A stretch of 64,000 bases of DNA from positions 21,323 to 85,322 of the forward strand of contig NZ_FONL01000010.1 in assembly GCF_900112895.1 (NCBI RefSeq), written 5' to 3'. Shown here in pieces: positions 7,969-15,643 of this stretch (position 1 is the first letter of the stretch; each line of letters opens with the position of its first letter). This stretch comes from Succiniclasticum ruminis DSM 9236 (GTDB taxonomy: Bacteria; Bacillota; Negativicutes; Acidaminococcales; Acidaminococcaceae). The translations under genes and the position numbers were made by a program. The notes under the pieces are model-generated. The model worked only from the letters and a program-made list of their open reading frames with translations, searched no databases and had not been told where the DNA came from.

Positions 7969-9233
7969 TCGTTGTTACCTCCGTTCTGTATCGCTTGCTG
8001 TTTATTGGCAAACAGCCCCGCGTCTTTCAGCTTGGTCATGTTGCCATTGATTAGGTACAGGTTTCCGCCTTCCTCCTCGGATATCGGGTTCAAATTTTCC
8101 ATTTCCCGGATGTCGTTGGCGGAAAGCCAGCCGTTCTGCCGGCCTATCGCATAACCGTTCATCCGGCTCTGGTAATCACCGCGCAAGAGGCCGTCCACAT
8201 TAAACTTGATAAAGTAATGCTGCTTTTCACCGGGGAGCAGTAACGCTTTGTGCATCGCCTGTTCCCAGCGGATGACCCAGGGGTTCAGCGTGTACTTCAC
8301 AAATTCCAGGGACTGCTGCTCGATGTTGGAGAAGCTGGATTTGTCCAAATCGCCCACCATGTGAGGAGGCACCCGGAAGATTCGGGCAATCTCATCGATC
8401 TGGAATTTCCGTGTCTCCAGGAACTGCGCGTCGTTGGGCGGAACCGACATGGGTTTGTAGGTCATGCCCTCTTCCAGCACCGCCACGTTGTGGCTGTTCT
8501 TTCCGCTAAATTGTGCGTGCCAGCTTTGCCGTAACTTTTCCGGGTCTTTCACCACACCGGGATGTTCCAACAACCCGCTGGGCGTCGCCCCGTTGGCGAA
8601 GAACGTGGACCCGAACTCCTCCGCCGCCATGGAAACGCCGATGGCGTTCTTTGCCATAGCGATAGGGGAATAGCCTATAAGGCCGTCATATCCCAGGCCG
8701 GGAATATGCAGCACCTGGTCTGGCCGGAGCTTCACTTCCTCATACCGCTGCTTGCCACCGAACTCGTCCAGGTAGCGGGTGTAGGTGTAGACAAGCTGTT
8801 CTCCCTCGTCCCGCTGGACGTCCATCCGGTCGGGCATCAGCGGATACAGCCATTTCACCCTGCCATATCCGTCCCGGATGATCTGGGCATAGGCATTGCC
8901 GTATAAAAGCAAATGCCCCATGAGGGTCTCCCGGAAGATGAAGCTGGTCATCTCTGGGTTCGGCTCGTCATGGAGCAGCGGGTATAATGGATGGTCGGCG
9001 ACCATCTCTTTTCCTTTGTCTTTGTAGCGGTACACATGCAGTGGCAGCCCCGCGATGGATTCCGCCAGGATGCGGACACAGGCATACACCGCCGTGACTT
9101 GCATGGCGGTTCGCTGGTTCACCGTCTGCCCTGCCGCGCTCCGTCCAAAGTAGTACTGCAGGGTGCCGGATAATTCGTTTTTAGGTTTATCACGGGAATG
9201 GATAAACTTTTCAAAAAAGCGGAGTATTTTCAT
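7965..9233 (-). CDS. Portal protein, HK97 family
   Basis: A 422-residue portal protein forming the DNA entry ring at one capsid vertex. Recognisable segments are the N-terminal VNQRTAMQVTAVYACVRILAESIAGLP, DHPLYPLLHDEPNPEMTSF, LLYGNAYAQIIRD and PPHMVGDLDKSSFSNIEQQ. All are typical of HK97-family portals. It sits between large terminase (with a PLD-like gene intervening) and the protease, overlapping the protease start. Confidence 0.95.
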   Translation of the reverse strand: MKILRFFEKFIHSRDKPKNELSGTLQYYFGRSAAGQTVNQRTAMQVTAVYACVRILAESIAGLPLHVYRYKDKGKEMVADHPLYPLLHDEPNPEMTSFIFRETLMGHLLLYGNAYAQIIRDGYGRVKWLYPLMPDRMDVQRDEGEQLVYTYTRYLDEFGGKQRYEEVKLRPDQVLHIPGLGYDGLIGYSPIAMAKNAIGVSMAAEEFGSTFFANGATPSGLLEHPGVVKDPEKLRQSWHAQFSGKNSHNVAVLEEGMTYKPMSVPPNDAQFLETRKFQIDEIARIFRVPPHMVGDLDKSSFSNIEQQSLEFVKYTLNPWVIRWEQAMHKALLLPGEKQHYFIKFNVDGLLRGDYQSRMNGYAIGRQNGWLSANDIREMENLNPISEEEGGNLYLINGNMTKLKDAGLFANKQQAIQNGGNND

Positions 9234-9249
9234 GATTCCTCCTTAACCC

Positions 9250-9696
9250 TTACAAAGCAACCTTAAGATATTTACTTAAGGCGTTCAGATAAAAATCATA
9301 TGCTGTCCTACTGTGAACCCCAATAGTCTGTTCAAACCATCCGCTACTTCCAAAATTAGCCGATGACAGCCAAACGGTCTGAGGTTCAATCAATACAATT
9401 TTTGCGTGTACATCCGGTTTTAAGTAAATTTTCAATGACGGATATATCGCTTTAAGTTGCATCGCTTTCTTTCTAAATTTTTCATGAGCGATAATGGTTA
9501 CATTTTCGGAACGCTTGTCCAGTATCTTTTGGATATAATCAATGTCAGGCAAAGTGTATGTGCAAATGATTACTTTGCCGGATATGTTACCAATTTGGCT
9601 GAGTCTTGTATTCCAAGTCGATGCAGATTCGGAAACATACAACTTTGCATCATTCAGCCTGACAGCTAGTCCACCGCCATCTGTTTTAAAGGGCAT
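9250..9696 (-). CDS. PLD-like (phospholipase D fold) moron protein
   Basis: A 148-residue protein with one HKD-like half-site: HAKIVLIE followed by LSSANFGSSGW. In canonical PLD nucleases the motif is HxKx4D then a GSxN-type segment; here the acidic residue is E. A single half-site suggests a dimer, as in BfiI or Nuc. The start at 9696 has AGGAGG six bases upstream. The gene is visibly more AT-rich than its neighbours and interrupts the usual terL-portal adjacency, so it looks like an acquired moron. Nuclease or superinfection functions are possible; none is shown. Confidence 0.7.
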   Translation of the reverse strand: MPFKTDGGGLAVRLNDAKLYVSESASTWNTRLSQIGNISGKVIICTYTLPDIDYIQKILDKRSENVTIIAHEKFRKKAMQLKAIYPSLKIYLKPDVHAKIVLIEPQTVWLSSANFGSSGWFEQTIGVHSRTAYDFYLNALSKYLKVAL

Positions 9697-9730
9697 TTTC
9701 ATCCTCCTCTTATCCAATAAACTGTATTGT

Positions 9731-11335
9731 TTACAACATCAGTATCCCCCTGCCATCATACACACTCTCGCCGCTTTCATTTCCGCAACGGATCGCCCGG
9801 TCCAAAGCCATGACCGTGGCCACCACCCCGTCAATCTTTTCCGTAGATTTTTCCTTGTCCGGCTTGATGTTCCCGGCCGGGTCCGTCTTGATGAAGATGT
9901 TGTCCATCATCCACCGCAGAACTGGTTGCCCGCCATGGGCGATTCTCTGCTCCAGCGTCAGCTTCATCAGTTCCTTGGTCGGCGGGCTCATATCCTTAAA
10001 ACCCTGCCCGAAAGGAACCACGGTGAAGCCCATTCCCTCCAGGTTCTGCACCATCTGCACAGCGCCCCAGCGGTCAAATGCGATTTCCCGTATGTGATAC
10101 CTCTCACCCAGGCTTTCTATGAATTTTTCTATATAGCCGTAATGCACCACATTACCTTCCGTGGTCTTCAGGAATCCCTGCCGTTCCCACACATCGTAGG
10201 GAACATGGTCACGGCGCACCCGAAGTTCCAGGTTCTCTTCCGGTATCCAGAAGAAGGAAAGAACCTGGAATTTGTCATCTTCGTCCAATGGCGGAAATAC
10301 CAGCACGAAGGCCGTGATGTCCGTGGTACTGGACAGGTCCAAGCCGCCGTAACAGATGCGCCCCTCCAGCTCATCCGCATCCACCGGGAACGAGCAGGCA
10401 TCCCACTTGTCCATAGGCATCCAGCGGATGCTCTGCTTCACCCATTGGTTCAGCCGGAGCTGGCGGAATGCGTTCTCCTCTCCGGGGTTCTGCCTTGCGG
10501 AGTTGAACGCATCCTTCACCTTGTCGATGGACACCGTGATGCCCAGAGACGGGTTCGCTTTCTTCCACACCTTCGGGTCTGACCAGTCCTCGCTTTCATC
10601 CGCACCATAGATGACAGGATAGAAGGTCTGGTCTATCTTCCGGCCTTCCAATATGTCCTTCGCTTTTTGGTGCGTCTCGTAACAGATGCTGTGTGTGTCA
10701 GTGCCGGCCGTGGTAATCAAAAAGTACAAAGGCTGCATCCGGGCATCGCCGGAGCCCTTCGTCATAACGTCAAACAGTTTCCGGTTCGGCTGGGTATGCA
10801 GCTCATCGAAGATGACCCCGCTCACGTTGAACCCATGCTTGGAATAAGCATCTGCCGACAGGACCTGATAAAAACTGTTAGTAGGAAGATAAATCAGCCG
10901 CTTCTGCGATGCCAGTATCTTCACCCGTTTGTTCAATGACGGACACATCCGTACCATATCGGCGGCGACCTCAAACACGATGGAGGCCTGCTGGCGGTCA
11001 GCCGCGCAGCCGTAGACCTCTGCCCGTTCTTCCCCATCACCGCAGCATAACAGCAGTGCGACCGCTGCAGCCAGTTCGCTCTTGCCCTGTTTCTTGGGTA
11101 TCTCAATATAGGCAGTCGTGAACTGGCGGTAGCCGTCCTGTTTCAGAATACCAAAGATGTCGCGGATGATGCGTTCCTGCCAGTCGATGAGTTCAAACGG
11201 CTTGCCGGCCCATGTGCCCTTGGTGTGTTTCAGGCACTGTATGAACTGCACCGCATAATCCGCGTGGGCCTTGCTGTACTTCGACCCCTTCGCCATGAAC
11301 TTTGTCGGTTTGTATCCCCTCAGCTTCCGCATCAT
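9731..11335 (-). CDS. terL: Terminase large subunit
   Basis: An ATPase-nuclease of about 534 residues that packages DNA through the portal. The start region (MMRKLRGYKPTKFM, then a LKHTKGTWAGKPFELIDWQ segment) is typical of HK97-like TerL. The Walker A variant is IPKKQGKSE and the Walker B region is VSGVIFDELHTQ. The C-terminal nuclease domain includes YGGLDLSSTTD, FDRWGAVQ and a late D-rich segment. GGGAG lies upstream of ATG 11335; a longer frame to 11380 lacks a ribosome binding site. The small subunit lies 7 kb away beyond a modification block. Confidence 0.95.
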   Translation of the reverse strand: MMRKLRGYKPTKFMAKGSKYSKAHADYAVQFIQCLKHTKGTWAGKPFELIDWQERIIRDIFGILKQDGYRQFTTAYIEIPKKQGKSELAAAVALLLCCGDGEERAEVYGCAADRQQASIVFEVAADMVRMCPSLNKRVKILASQKRLIYLPTNSFYQVLSADAYSKHGFNVSGVIFDELHTQPNRKLFDVMTKGSGDARMQPLYFLITTAGTDTHSICYETHQKAKDILEGRKIDQTFYPVIYGADESEDWSDPKVWKKANPSLGITVSIDKVKDAFNSARQNPGEENAFRQLRLNQWVKQSIRWMPMDKWDACSFPVDADELEGRICYGGLDLSSTTDITAFVLVFPPLDEDDKFQVLSFFWIPEENLELRVRRDHVPYDVWERQGFLKTTEGNVVHYGYIEKFIESLGERYHIREIAFDRWGAVQMVQNLEGMGFTVVPFGQGFKDMSPPTKELMKLTLEQRIAHGGQPVLRWMMDNIFIKTDPAGNIKPDKEKSTEKIDGVVATVMALDRAIRCGNESGESVYDGRGILML

Positions 11336-11349
11336 CCCCAACTCCCAAC

Positions 11350-11378
11350 TAAAAAAGGACCTCCTTCCGGAAGTCCTC
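11350..11378 (-). terminator. Attenuator-like hairpin before terL
   Basis: On the minus strand AGGAC/GTCCT arms enclose a palindromic TTCCGGAA core and are followed by TTTTTT, directly upstream of terL. The 3' arm also contains a GGAGG. The element could work as a leaky terminator or influence terL translation. Confidence 0.4.
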
Positions 11379-11389
11379 ATTTTTATTTT

Positions 11390-11785
11390 TTACAGCAAAT
11401 CTATCAGAATTTCCAATTCGTGTTCTAACCGTTCCAGCTCCTGTTGAATGCATTTCATCCGGAATCCGTTCCGGCACTGACGTCCTTCCCGCTGCAGGCT
11501 GGTGATTTCCGCCTTCCGGCGGAGGATGATGCTTTCCACATCGTCCTCGCCTTCCATCACGATGGCGTAGTCCTTTTCAAACCGGGTCTTCGCGGCTTCC
11601 CGCCTGGACTTCTCATCCCCGTGCAGGATGAAGTTCACATATTCGCCCTTGTTCTCTTCGATGAAGATCACCATCTCGTAGAATCCCATCTTCAGCCCGA
11701 TGCGCTGCACCATACAGGTGTCGAACATATTTGTCTTGCCCGTATCCCGGACCTTCAGAATCTGCTCCCGTACCTTATCTGTCAT
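11390..11785 (-). CDS. DUF5049 domain protein
   Basis: A 131-residue protein. Residues 1-55 (VREQILKVRDTGKTNMFD, then a YEMVIFIEENKGEYVNFIL segment) match DUF5049, found in Firmicute prophages next to terminase genes. Residues 70-131 form a charged helical tail (ESIILRRKAEI, ERLEHELEILIDLL) that is probably coiled coil. It overlaps the start of its neighbour by 11 bases and belongs to the packaging operon. The family has no established function; a role in packaging or late regulation is inferred only from position. Confidence 0.75.
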   Translation of the reverse strand: MTDKVREQILKVRDTGKTNMFDTCMVQRIGLKMGFYEMVIFIEENKGEYVNFILHGDEKSRREAAKTRFEKDYAIVMEGEDDVESIILRRKAEITSLQREGRQCRNGFRMKCIQQELERLEHELEILIDLL

Positions 11786-12164
11786 CGCTGCACACCTCCC
11801 AGCCCATCAGAAGTTTCATGTACACGTTAGTGTACCGCTGTTTCTCGCTGCCGTCGCTCCCTATCATCGCGTCGAAGAAAAAATCCATCGCGGCTTTCCG
11901 GCTGTCCCAGATCTTCTCCTCACCGTAGCAGATGGTCTTGACCGTCTTCAGCTTCTGCACCACATCCTCACCGTACACTACGTTGAGGCCGGAACCGTTG
12001 TCCCACCGCATCAGCAGGCTGCCCGTATCGTCAACCCCGATGACCGTGCCTTTGGTGCCCGGAGGCGGGGCCTGCCGGTCATCCATGCTGACCAGCTCGA
12101 CCCGCGTCCCTTTCGGAAATTCGTTTCTGATCTGCTTTACTGTCTCTCTGCTCGGGAACATCAT
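11775..12164 (-). CDS. DUF4314 domain protein
   Basis: A 129-residue protein. Residues 3-70 carry the DUF4314 pattern: FPSRETVKQIRNEFPKGTRV, ELVSMDDRQAPPPGTKGTV, then a RWDNGSGLNVVYGED segment. This looks like a small SH3-like beta barrel. The C-terminal 50 residues form a separate helical extension. The gene starts two bases from the stop of the 'virulence-related' gene and overlaps DUF5049. This trio is a recurrent prophage arrangement. Function is unknown. Confidence 0.78.
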   Translation of the reverse strand: MMFPSRETVKQIRNEFPKGTRVELVSMDDRQAPPPGTKGTVIGVDDTGSLLMRWDNGSGLNVVYGEDVVQKLKTVKTICYGEEKIWDSRKAAMDFFFDAMIGSDGSEKQRYTNVYMKLLMGWEVCSDDR

Positions 12165-12165
12165 C

Positions 12166-12870
12166 TTAAGCCTCCTGTTCTGCCGTTTCGGCCTTTTCTT
12201 CTTCCGGCGTGCGGAATGCGGAGGAACCTTCCAGCCTCTCTAAAAGCCGTTTGCGGGTCTCCTTGTATTCCGCTCCGATGAATCCCAAACGAAGAAGGAA
12301 GCACCGGAATGCGTATTTCTCATTCGGTACTTCCTTCTCTTTTGCCGTTATCCGTTTTGCGTTTTTTGCCATCCGGCAGAGCGCCGTGATGAAGTGCATG
12401 ACCGCCAAGCTCTCCCCGCTCCCAAGCATTCGCTTGAACCAGGGGAACACCACCCTGTCTTCCGTGAGAACCACGATGGGGTCTTCGCAATCCAGCGCCT
12501 TCCTGATCAGGCCTGCCTTGCTGGCGATAATCTTTTCGAGGTTGTCGACCTGCGTTTCCGTGAAGTCTTCCCTCGGCATCGTCAGCGTCCAGGAATCCGT
12601 GGTCATCTCTTCCTCTGCTTCGCTTTCTTTTTCTTCCGCCGGCTCCGGCATCTCGATTTCGAATCCCTGTTCCCAGAGGGCTGCCGCCAGGGTCTTCATC
12701 CCGGCTTCGTCTTCCGTTGTGATGCTGCCGTCGCGTTCCACCGCGTAATTCCCCACCGTGTAGGTGAAGGCCGGTGCGCCGTTGTACTTCGCAGCCTGCC
12801 CGGTAACCCCGGCGATGGCCTTTACCAAGTTCTTTCTGTCCTTGCCCTGTGCGTTTGTCTTTGCGTTCAT
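12166..12870 (-). CDS. Phage 'virulence-related' protein (function unknown)
   Basis: A 234-residue protein of the kind often labelled virulence-related in Clostridia prophages and commonly linked to DUF4314. Residues 1-60 contain VKAIAGVTGQAAKYNGAPAF, then an acidic spacer (EPAEEKESEAEEE). A C-terminal helical region (KYAFRCFLLRLGFIGAEYKE) ends with KRLLERLEGSSAFR. It is the first gene of the packaging/virion operon, directly behind tandem promoter-like boxes. The virulence label is historical and not supported by any motif here. Confidence 0.7.
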   Translation of the reverse strand: MNAKTNAQGKDRKNLVKAIAGVTGQAAKYNGAPAFTYTVGNYAVERDGSITTEDEAGMKTLAAALWEQGFEIEMPEPAEEKESEAEEEMTTDSWTLTMPREDFTETQVDNLEKIIASKAGLIRKALDCEDPIVVLTEDRVVFPWFKRMLGSGESLAVMHFITALCRMAKNAKRITAKEKEVPNEKYAFRCFLLRLGFIGAEYKETRKRLLERLEGSSAFRTPEEEKAETAEQEA

Positions 12871-12893
12871 CTCTGTGAACCTCCTTCTTTTTA

Positions 12894-13089
12894 GGTTACT
12901 GTATATATCACTCTAAACGCACATAAAGTCAAGTTATATTTTGTGATTATTAGATATATTTTTAATGTTATTTGAGATAAATAATAGGAGTGATTTGTAT
13001 CTCAGAATTTTGTAAAAGTCAACTCATTTTTTAAGGATCTACGCTGATTTTTGACGGGAATCCGTATCTCTGATTCCAGAAATAGTCAA
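12894..13089 (-). promoter_or_regulatory. Tandem promoter-like boxes of the late (virion) operon
   Basis: Three TTGACT boxes face the virion operon at 12927-12932, 13017-13022 and 13084-13089 (minus strand). For the second, a 17-bp spacer leads to TACAAA (12994-12999); for the third, 17 bp leads to TACGGA (13061-13066). The first is followed by an AGTGATATATAC segment and lies in a block of about 40 bp repeated almost exactly at 13493-13534. The non-consensus -10 boxes suggest activator dependence, perhaps the sigma-like phage factor. The 296-bp gap holds no gene. Confidence 0.6.
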
Positions 13090-13125
13090 GTTGTATTTTT
13101 AGATTTCTTAAAAAATAATTGCACT

Positions 13126-13147
13126 AAAAAAGGAGCCTTTCGGCTCC
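13126..13147 (-). terminator. Intrinsic terminator
   Basis: GGAGCC at 13132-13137 pairs with GGCTCC at 13142-13147 across a four-base loop. On the minus strand the hairpin is followed by six T residues. It ends transcription of the 97-residue gene upstream of the late promoters, insulating the virion operon. Confidence 0.85.
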
Positions 13148-13166
13148 TCTGTGTTTTCTGTTCTGC

Positions 13167-13460
13167 TTATGCGTTCATCGCCCATGCAATCGCATGTCCG
13201 CCATCCTCGAAAACCTCCTGGCTCATGGCGACCAGGTTCAGACGGCATTCGATTTCGTCCAGCCCGGTCTCTTCCGGAGTATCAACGAACTCGTAAACGC
13301 CTGCGATAAATCCTTTCCATCCCCGGTCGGTGACCAAAACCCTGTCACCCATCTTCAACACCGCACCAACCAGGGCGCTGACCTTCATGCCAAGGTCTTC
13401 CAGCGTGGTGGTTTTCGGCAGGCGGTAGTGGGCCGCCTTGTTTTCTTTGTATTCGTTCAT
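13167..13460 (-). CDS. Hypothetical phage protein
   Basis: A 97-residue acidic protein (MNEYKENKAAHYRLPKTTT...) that I do not recognise. It has a small beta-barrel feel in the middle (VGAVLKMGDRVLVTDRGWKG) and no signal peptide, membrane segment or catalytic motif. It forms its own transcription unit, with a promoter at 13493-13527 almost identical to the first late promoter and a strong terminator at 13126-13147. Shared promoter sequence suggests it is co-regulated with the virion operon. GGGAGG lies about 8 bases before the ATG. Confidence 0.65.
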   Translation of the reverse strand: MNEYKENKAAHYRLPKTTTLEDLGMKVSALVGAVLKMGDRVLVTDRGWKGFIAGVYEFVDTPEETGLDEIECRLNLVAMSQEVFEDGGHAIAWAMNA

Positions 13461-13492
13461 GTTCCTTACCTCCCTGTGCGTTTTCTTTGGTT

Positions 13493-13527
13493 AGTGTATA
13501 TATCACTCTGAAGGCACAGAAAGTCAA
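13493..13527 (-). promoter_or_regulatory. Promoter-like repeat, copy of late promoter 1
   Basis: A TTGACT box at 13522-13527 is followed by an AGTGATATATAC segment. The block matches 12894-12935 at about 40 positions with only a few substitutions, and each copy precedes a gene. This is strong evidence that the block is a shared phage promoter or operator. Confidence 0.65.
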
Positions 13528-13528
13528 G

Positions 13529-13795
13529 TCATTTCTTCAAAATATTATTACTATCGTCAATCATCTTCAGTTTTTCATTCCGGCTCATAGTGTGCTTAAT
13601 ATGCCACTCCCGGCTCAAGGCTTCATGTTTAGTATCAAAGGCTTCCGCATAAACCAATCGGCAGGGCCCCCGGGAACGCGTGTACTTCGCCCCCTCCCCT
13701 GCGTTATGGGACGCCAGCCGTTTTTCCAGATCATCAGTGAAACCCGTATATAAAGATTTATCCGCACACTCTAACATATATACGTAAAAAGCCAT
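13529..13795 (-). CDS. GIY-YIG nuclease family protein (YhbQ-like)
   Basis: An 88-residue single-domain GIY-YIG protein. YVYMLECADKSLYTGFTDD contains the Y...YTG pair, followed by the conserved R (DLEKRLASHN) and a late ALSREWHIK with the catalytic E. Size and sequence match the UPF0213/YhbQ group, small nucleases of unclear role common in Firmicutes. In a phage it could be a stand-alone homing-type or accessory nuclease. Its stop is adjacent to the promoter repeat and it is preceded by a terminator at 13851-13877. Confidence 0.88.
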   Translation of the reverse strand: MAFYVYMLECADKSLYTGFTDDLEKRLASHNAGEGAKYTRSRGPCRLVYAEAFDTKHEALSREWHIKHTMSRNEKLKMIDDSNNILKK

Positions 13796-13850
13796 TGCAC
13801 AGTTCCCCTGTTCTGTTTTGGTGATATTATACCACCCGGCTGGAATAAGT

Positions 13851-13877
13851 AAAAGGGCAGCCTGAACTGCCCTTTTA
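13851..13877 (-). terminator. Intrinsic terminator (bidirectional)
   Basis: AAAAGGGCAG pairs with CTGCCCTTTT across a six-base loop, giving a 10-bp stem with T runs on both strands. It ends the DNA-modification operon that stops at 13898 and separates it from the GIY-YIG gene. Confidence 0.85.
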
Positions 13878-13897
13878 CACAGTTTCCTTATTTCCCG

Positions 13898-15643
13898 TTA
13901 AGTCTCTCCGCAATAATACGCAATGCCCGCCAGCACGAAGAACACGCATGGCAGCGCCACTCCGTTACCCCACATCTTGTATTCCGCCGAATCGGTATGC
14001 GGGTTCTTCAACCATTTGATGACCTGGTTCCGGGTACGTGCCTTCTTGGCAGTTCCCATCACTCGCCTATGCGTCTCGAACACATCCATCCAGAAGCGGA
14101 TTTCCTCATCGGTCGGCTCCGGTGTTTCCAAATTAGCACACCACCAGTCCGGAAATCCCTGGAGCCTGGCGCATTCCGTCGGCGTCAGTCTGCGGACTGC
14201 ATACCTGAAGTTTATCAATGGGGGATCCTTGTAATCGGTAGCCACCAGCGACCCCACCTTCTCCTTTGCTGCATTTGTGAAGAACGATGCCTTCGTGGAA
14301 CAGTAAGTCACCTTTTCCGAGGAGCCCTGGATAGCGACTACTGCTATACCGCCCTGGTTGCTCCCCGGCATGTTCCCGCCTCTGTCAACGGTCCGGCAGG
14401 TGTCGCTTTCATAGGCATGGTTCCGCATGTTCTGCGTCCCGTCTGATGATTGGCGCACGTCAAAGGTCTTCACGGTCTCCACTACAGCAATTCCACCCTG
14501 GTTGCAGGTCGGATTGCCACCGTTGGCATCCAGCGTCCGGGAAGTTTCCGCGTCATAAAACCCGGATTTTGGGTTGTCCGATTTCATGGAGTTACTGTCC
14601 TTGGAACAGATACCGAAAGTGTCATGCTCCACCACAAAAGGCTGGTTGTTCCCTCCAGTTCCGTAAGTGGACAGCACGGTAGGCGCTGTTTCCACAGGTC
14701 CGGTATATCGGGTATCCTGGCTGTGGTTCTCGTACACAGCGGCAGGAACCACCCCGGCACGGAGCGTAGGAGCCGTTTCAGCCTCATAGCCGATGTTCCC
14801 GGCTTTCGCAGAGTGTTCCGTACAGAATCCCGCCGACATCACAACCGGCGGGTGATGTGCTTCAGCGCGGAGTGTGCAGGTGACGTCCTCCGTCACGCTC
14901 ATGACCACACCGCCCTGGTCGTTCAGGCAGATAGTTCCGCCTGTCTCTCCAGCGCTGCCTTCAACACGGCAGGTAGTTCTTTGCCACGCGCGGAAGCCCT
15001 CTGCAGAATACCCAGACAAGCCTTCCGACTCAAATAATATTTTTCCGGCACAGTGGCCAGTAAGATGTCCGACAAGATAGATGCGTTTTCTGCGCTGGGG
15101 CACGCCCCAAGCGTCTGCGTCGAGGACGCGCCAGGCAACGGAGAACCCATCACCCAGGATGCACCCTGCCGGCTCCCATTTCGCAGATCCAGGTACTGAA
15201 ACCGAACCGCCGCAGATGCCGCAGATTTCCTCGAGGACTTTCTGGAAGTCGTCCCCTCCGTGGCTGGAAAAGGCTCCGGGTACATTTTCCCAAACAATGA
15301 ACCTTGGATATATTCCATTGGTCTTCTCCCTCATTTCCTTAATGATACGAATGGCCTGATGGAACAGGCCGGACTGACTGCCTTCCAGTCCTGCCCGTTT
15401 TCCGGCGATAGAAAGGTCGGTGCAAGGGCTGCCGAAGGTGATGATGTCCACCGGTTCCAGTTCACCGCCATCCAATGTATTTACATCGCCATAGTGCTTG
15501 ACGAACGGCAGGCGTTTGGTTGTAACCCGTATCGGGAAAGGTTCAATTTCACTTTGCCACACGGGCTTGATTCCCGCCAGGATTCCACCCAGCGGAAAGC
15601 CTCCGCTCCCGTCAAACAGACTCCCCAGCGTCAGTGTTCCCAT
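13898..15643 (-). CDS. Phage C5-cytosine DNA methyltransferase with repetitive target domain
   Basis: A protein of about 581 residues that methylates cytosine C5 in DNA. Motif I is LGSLFDGSGGFPLGG, motif IV is FGSPCTDLS with the catalytic Cys, motif VI is WENVPGAF, and motif VIII is WGVPQRRKRIYLV. The region between motifs VIII and IX is unusually long and holds about five imperfect repeats of the type ETAPTL...G...AVV (for example two NQGGIAVV endings). The C-terminal RRLTPTECARLQGFP is motif IX. GGAGG lies 8 bases before ATG 15643. It overlaps the upstream methyltransferase. Protection against host restriction is inferred. Confidence 0.92.
   Translation of the reverse strand: MGTLTLGSLFDGSGGFPLGGILAGIKPVWQSEIEPFPIRVTTKRLPFVKHYGDVNTLDGGELEPVDIITFGSPCTDLSIAGKRAGLEGSQSGLFHQAIRIIKEMREKTNGIYPRFIVWENVPGAFSSHGGDDFQKVLEEICGICGGSVSVPGSAKWEPAGCILGDGFSVAWRVLDADAWGVPQRRKRIYLVGHLTGHCAGKILFESEGLSGYSAEGFRAWQRTTCRVEGSAGETGGTICLNDQGGVVMSVTEDVTCTLRAEAHHPPVVMSAGFCTEHSAKAGNIGYEAETAPTLRAGVVPAAVYENHSQDTRYTGPVETAPTVLSTYGTGGNNQPFVVEHDTFGICSKDSNSMKSDNPKSGFYDAETSRTLDANGGNPTCNQGGIAVVETVKTFDVRQSSDGTQNMRNHAYESDTCRTVDRGGNMPGSNQGGIAVVAIQGSSEKVTYCSTKASFFTNAAKEKVGSLVATDYKDPPLINFRYAVRRLTPTECARLQGFPDWWCANLETPEPTDEEIRFWMDVFETHRRVMGTAKKARTRNQVIKWLKNPHTDSAEYKMWGNGVALPCVFFVLAGIAYYCGET

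Noticed and set aside
13898..15318. Long plus- and minus-strand frames overlapping the C5 methyltransferase
   Set aside because: They are shadows in alternative frames of a gene with all C5 methyltransferase motifs.
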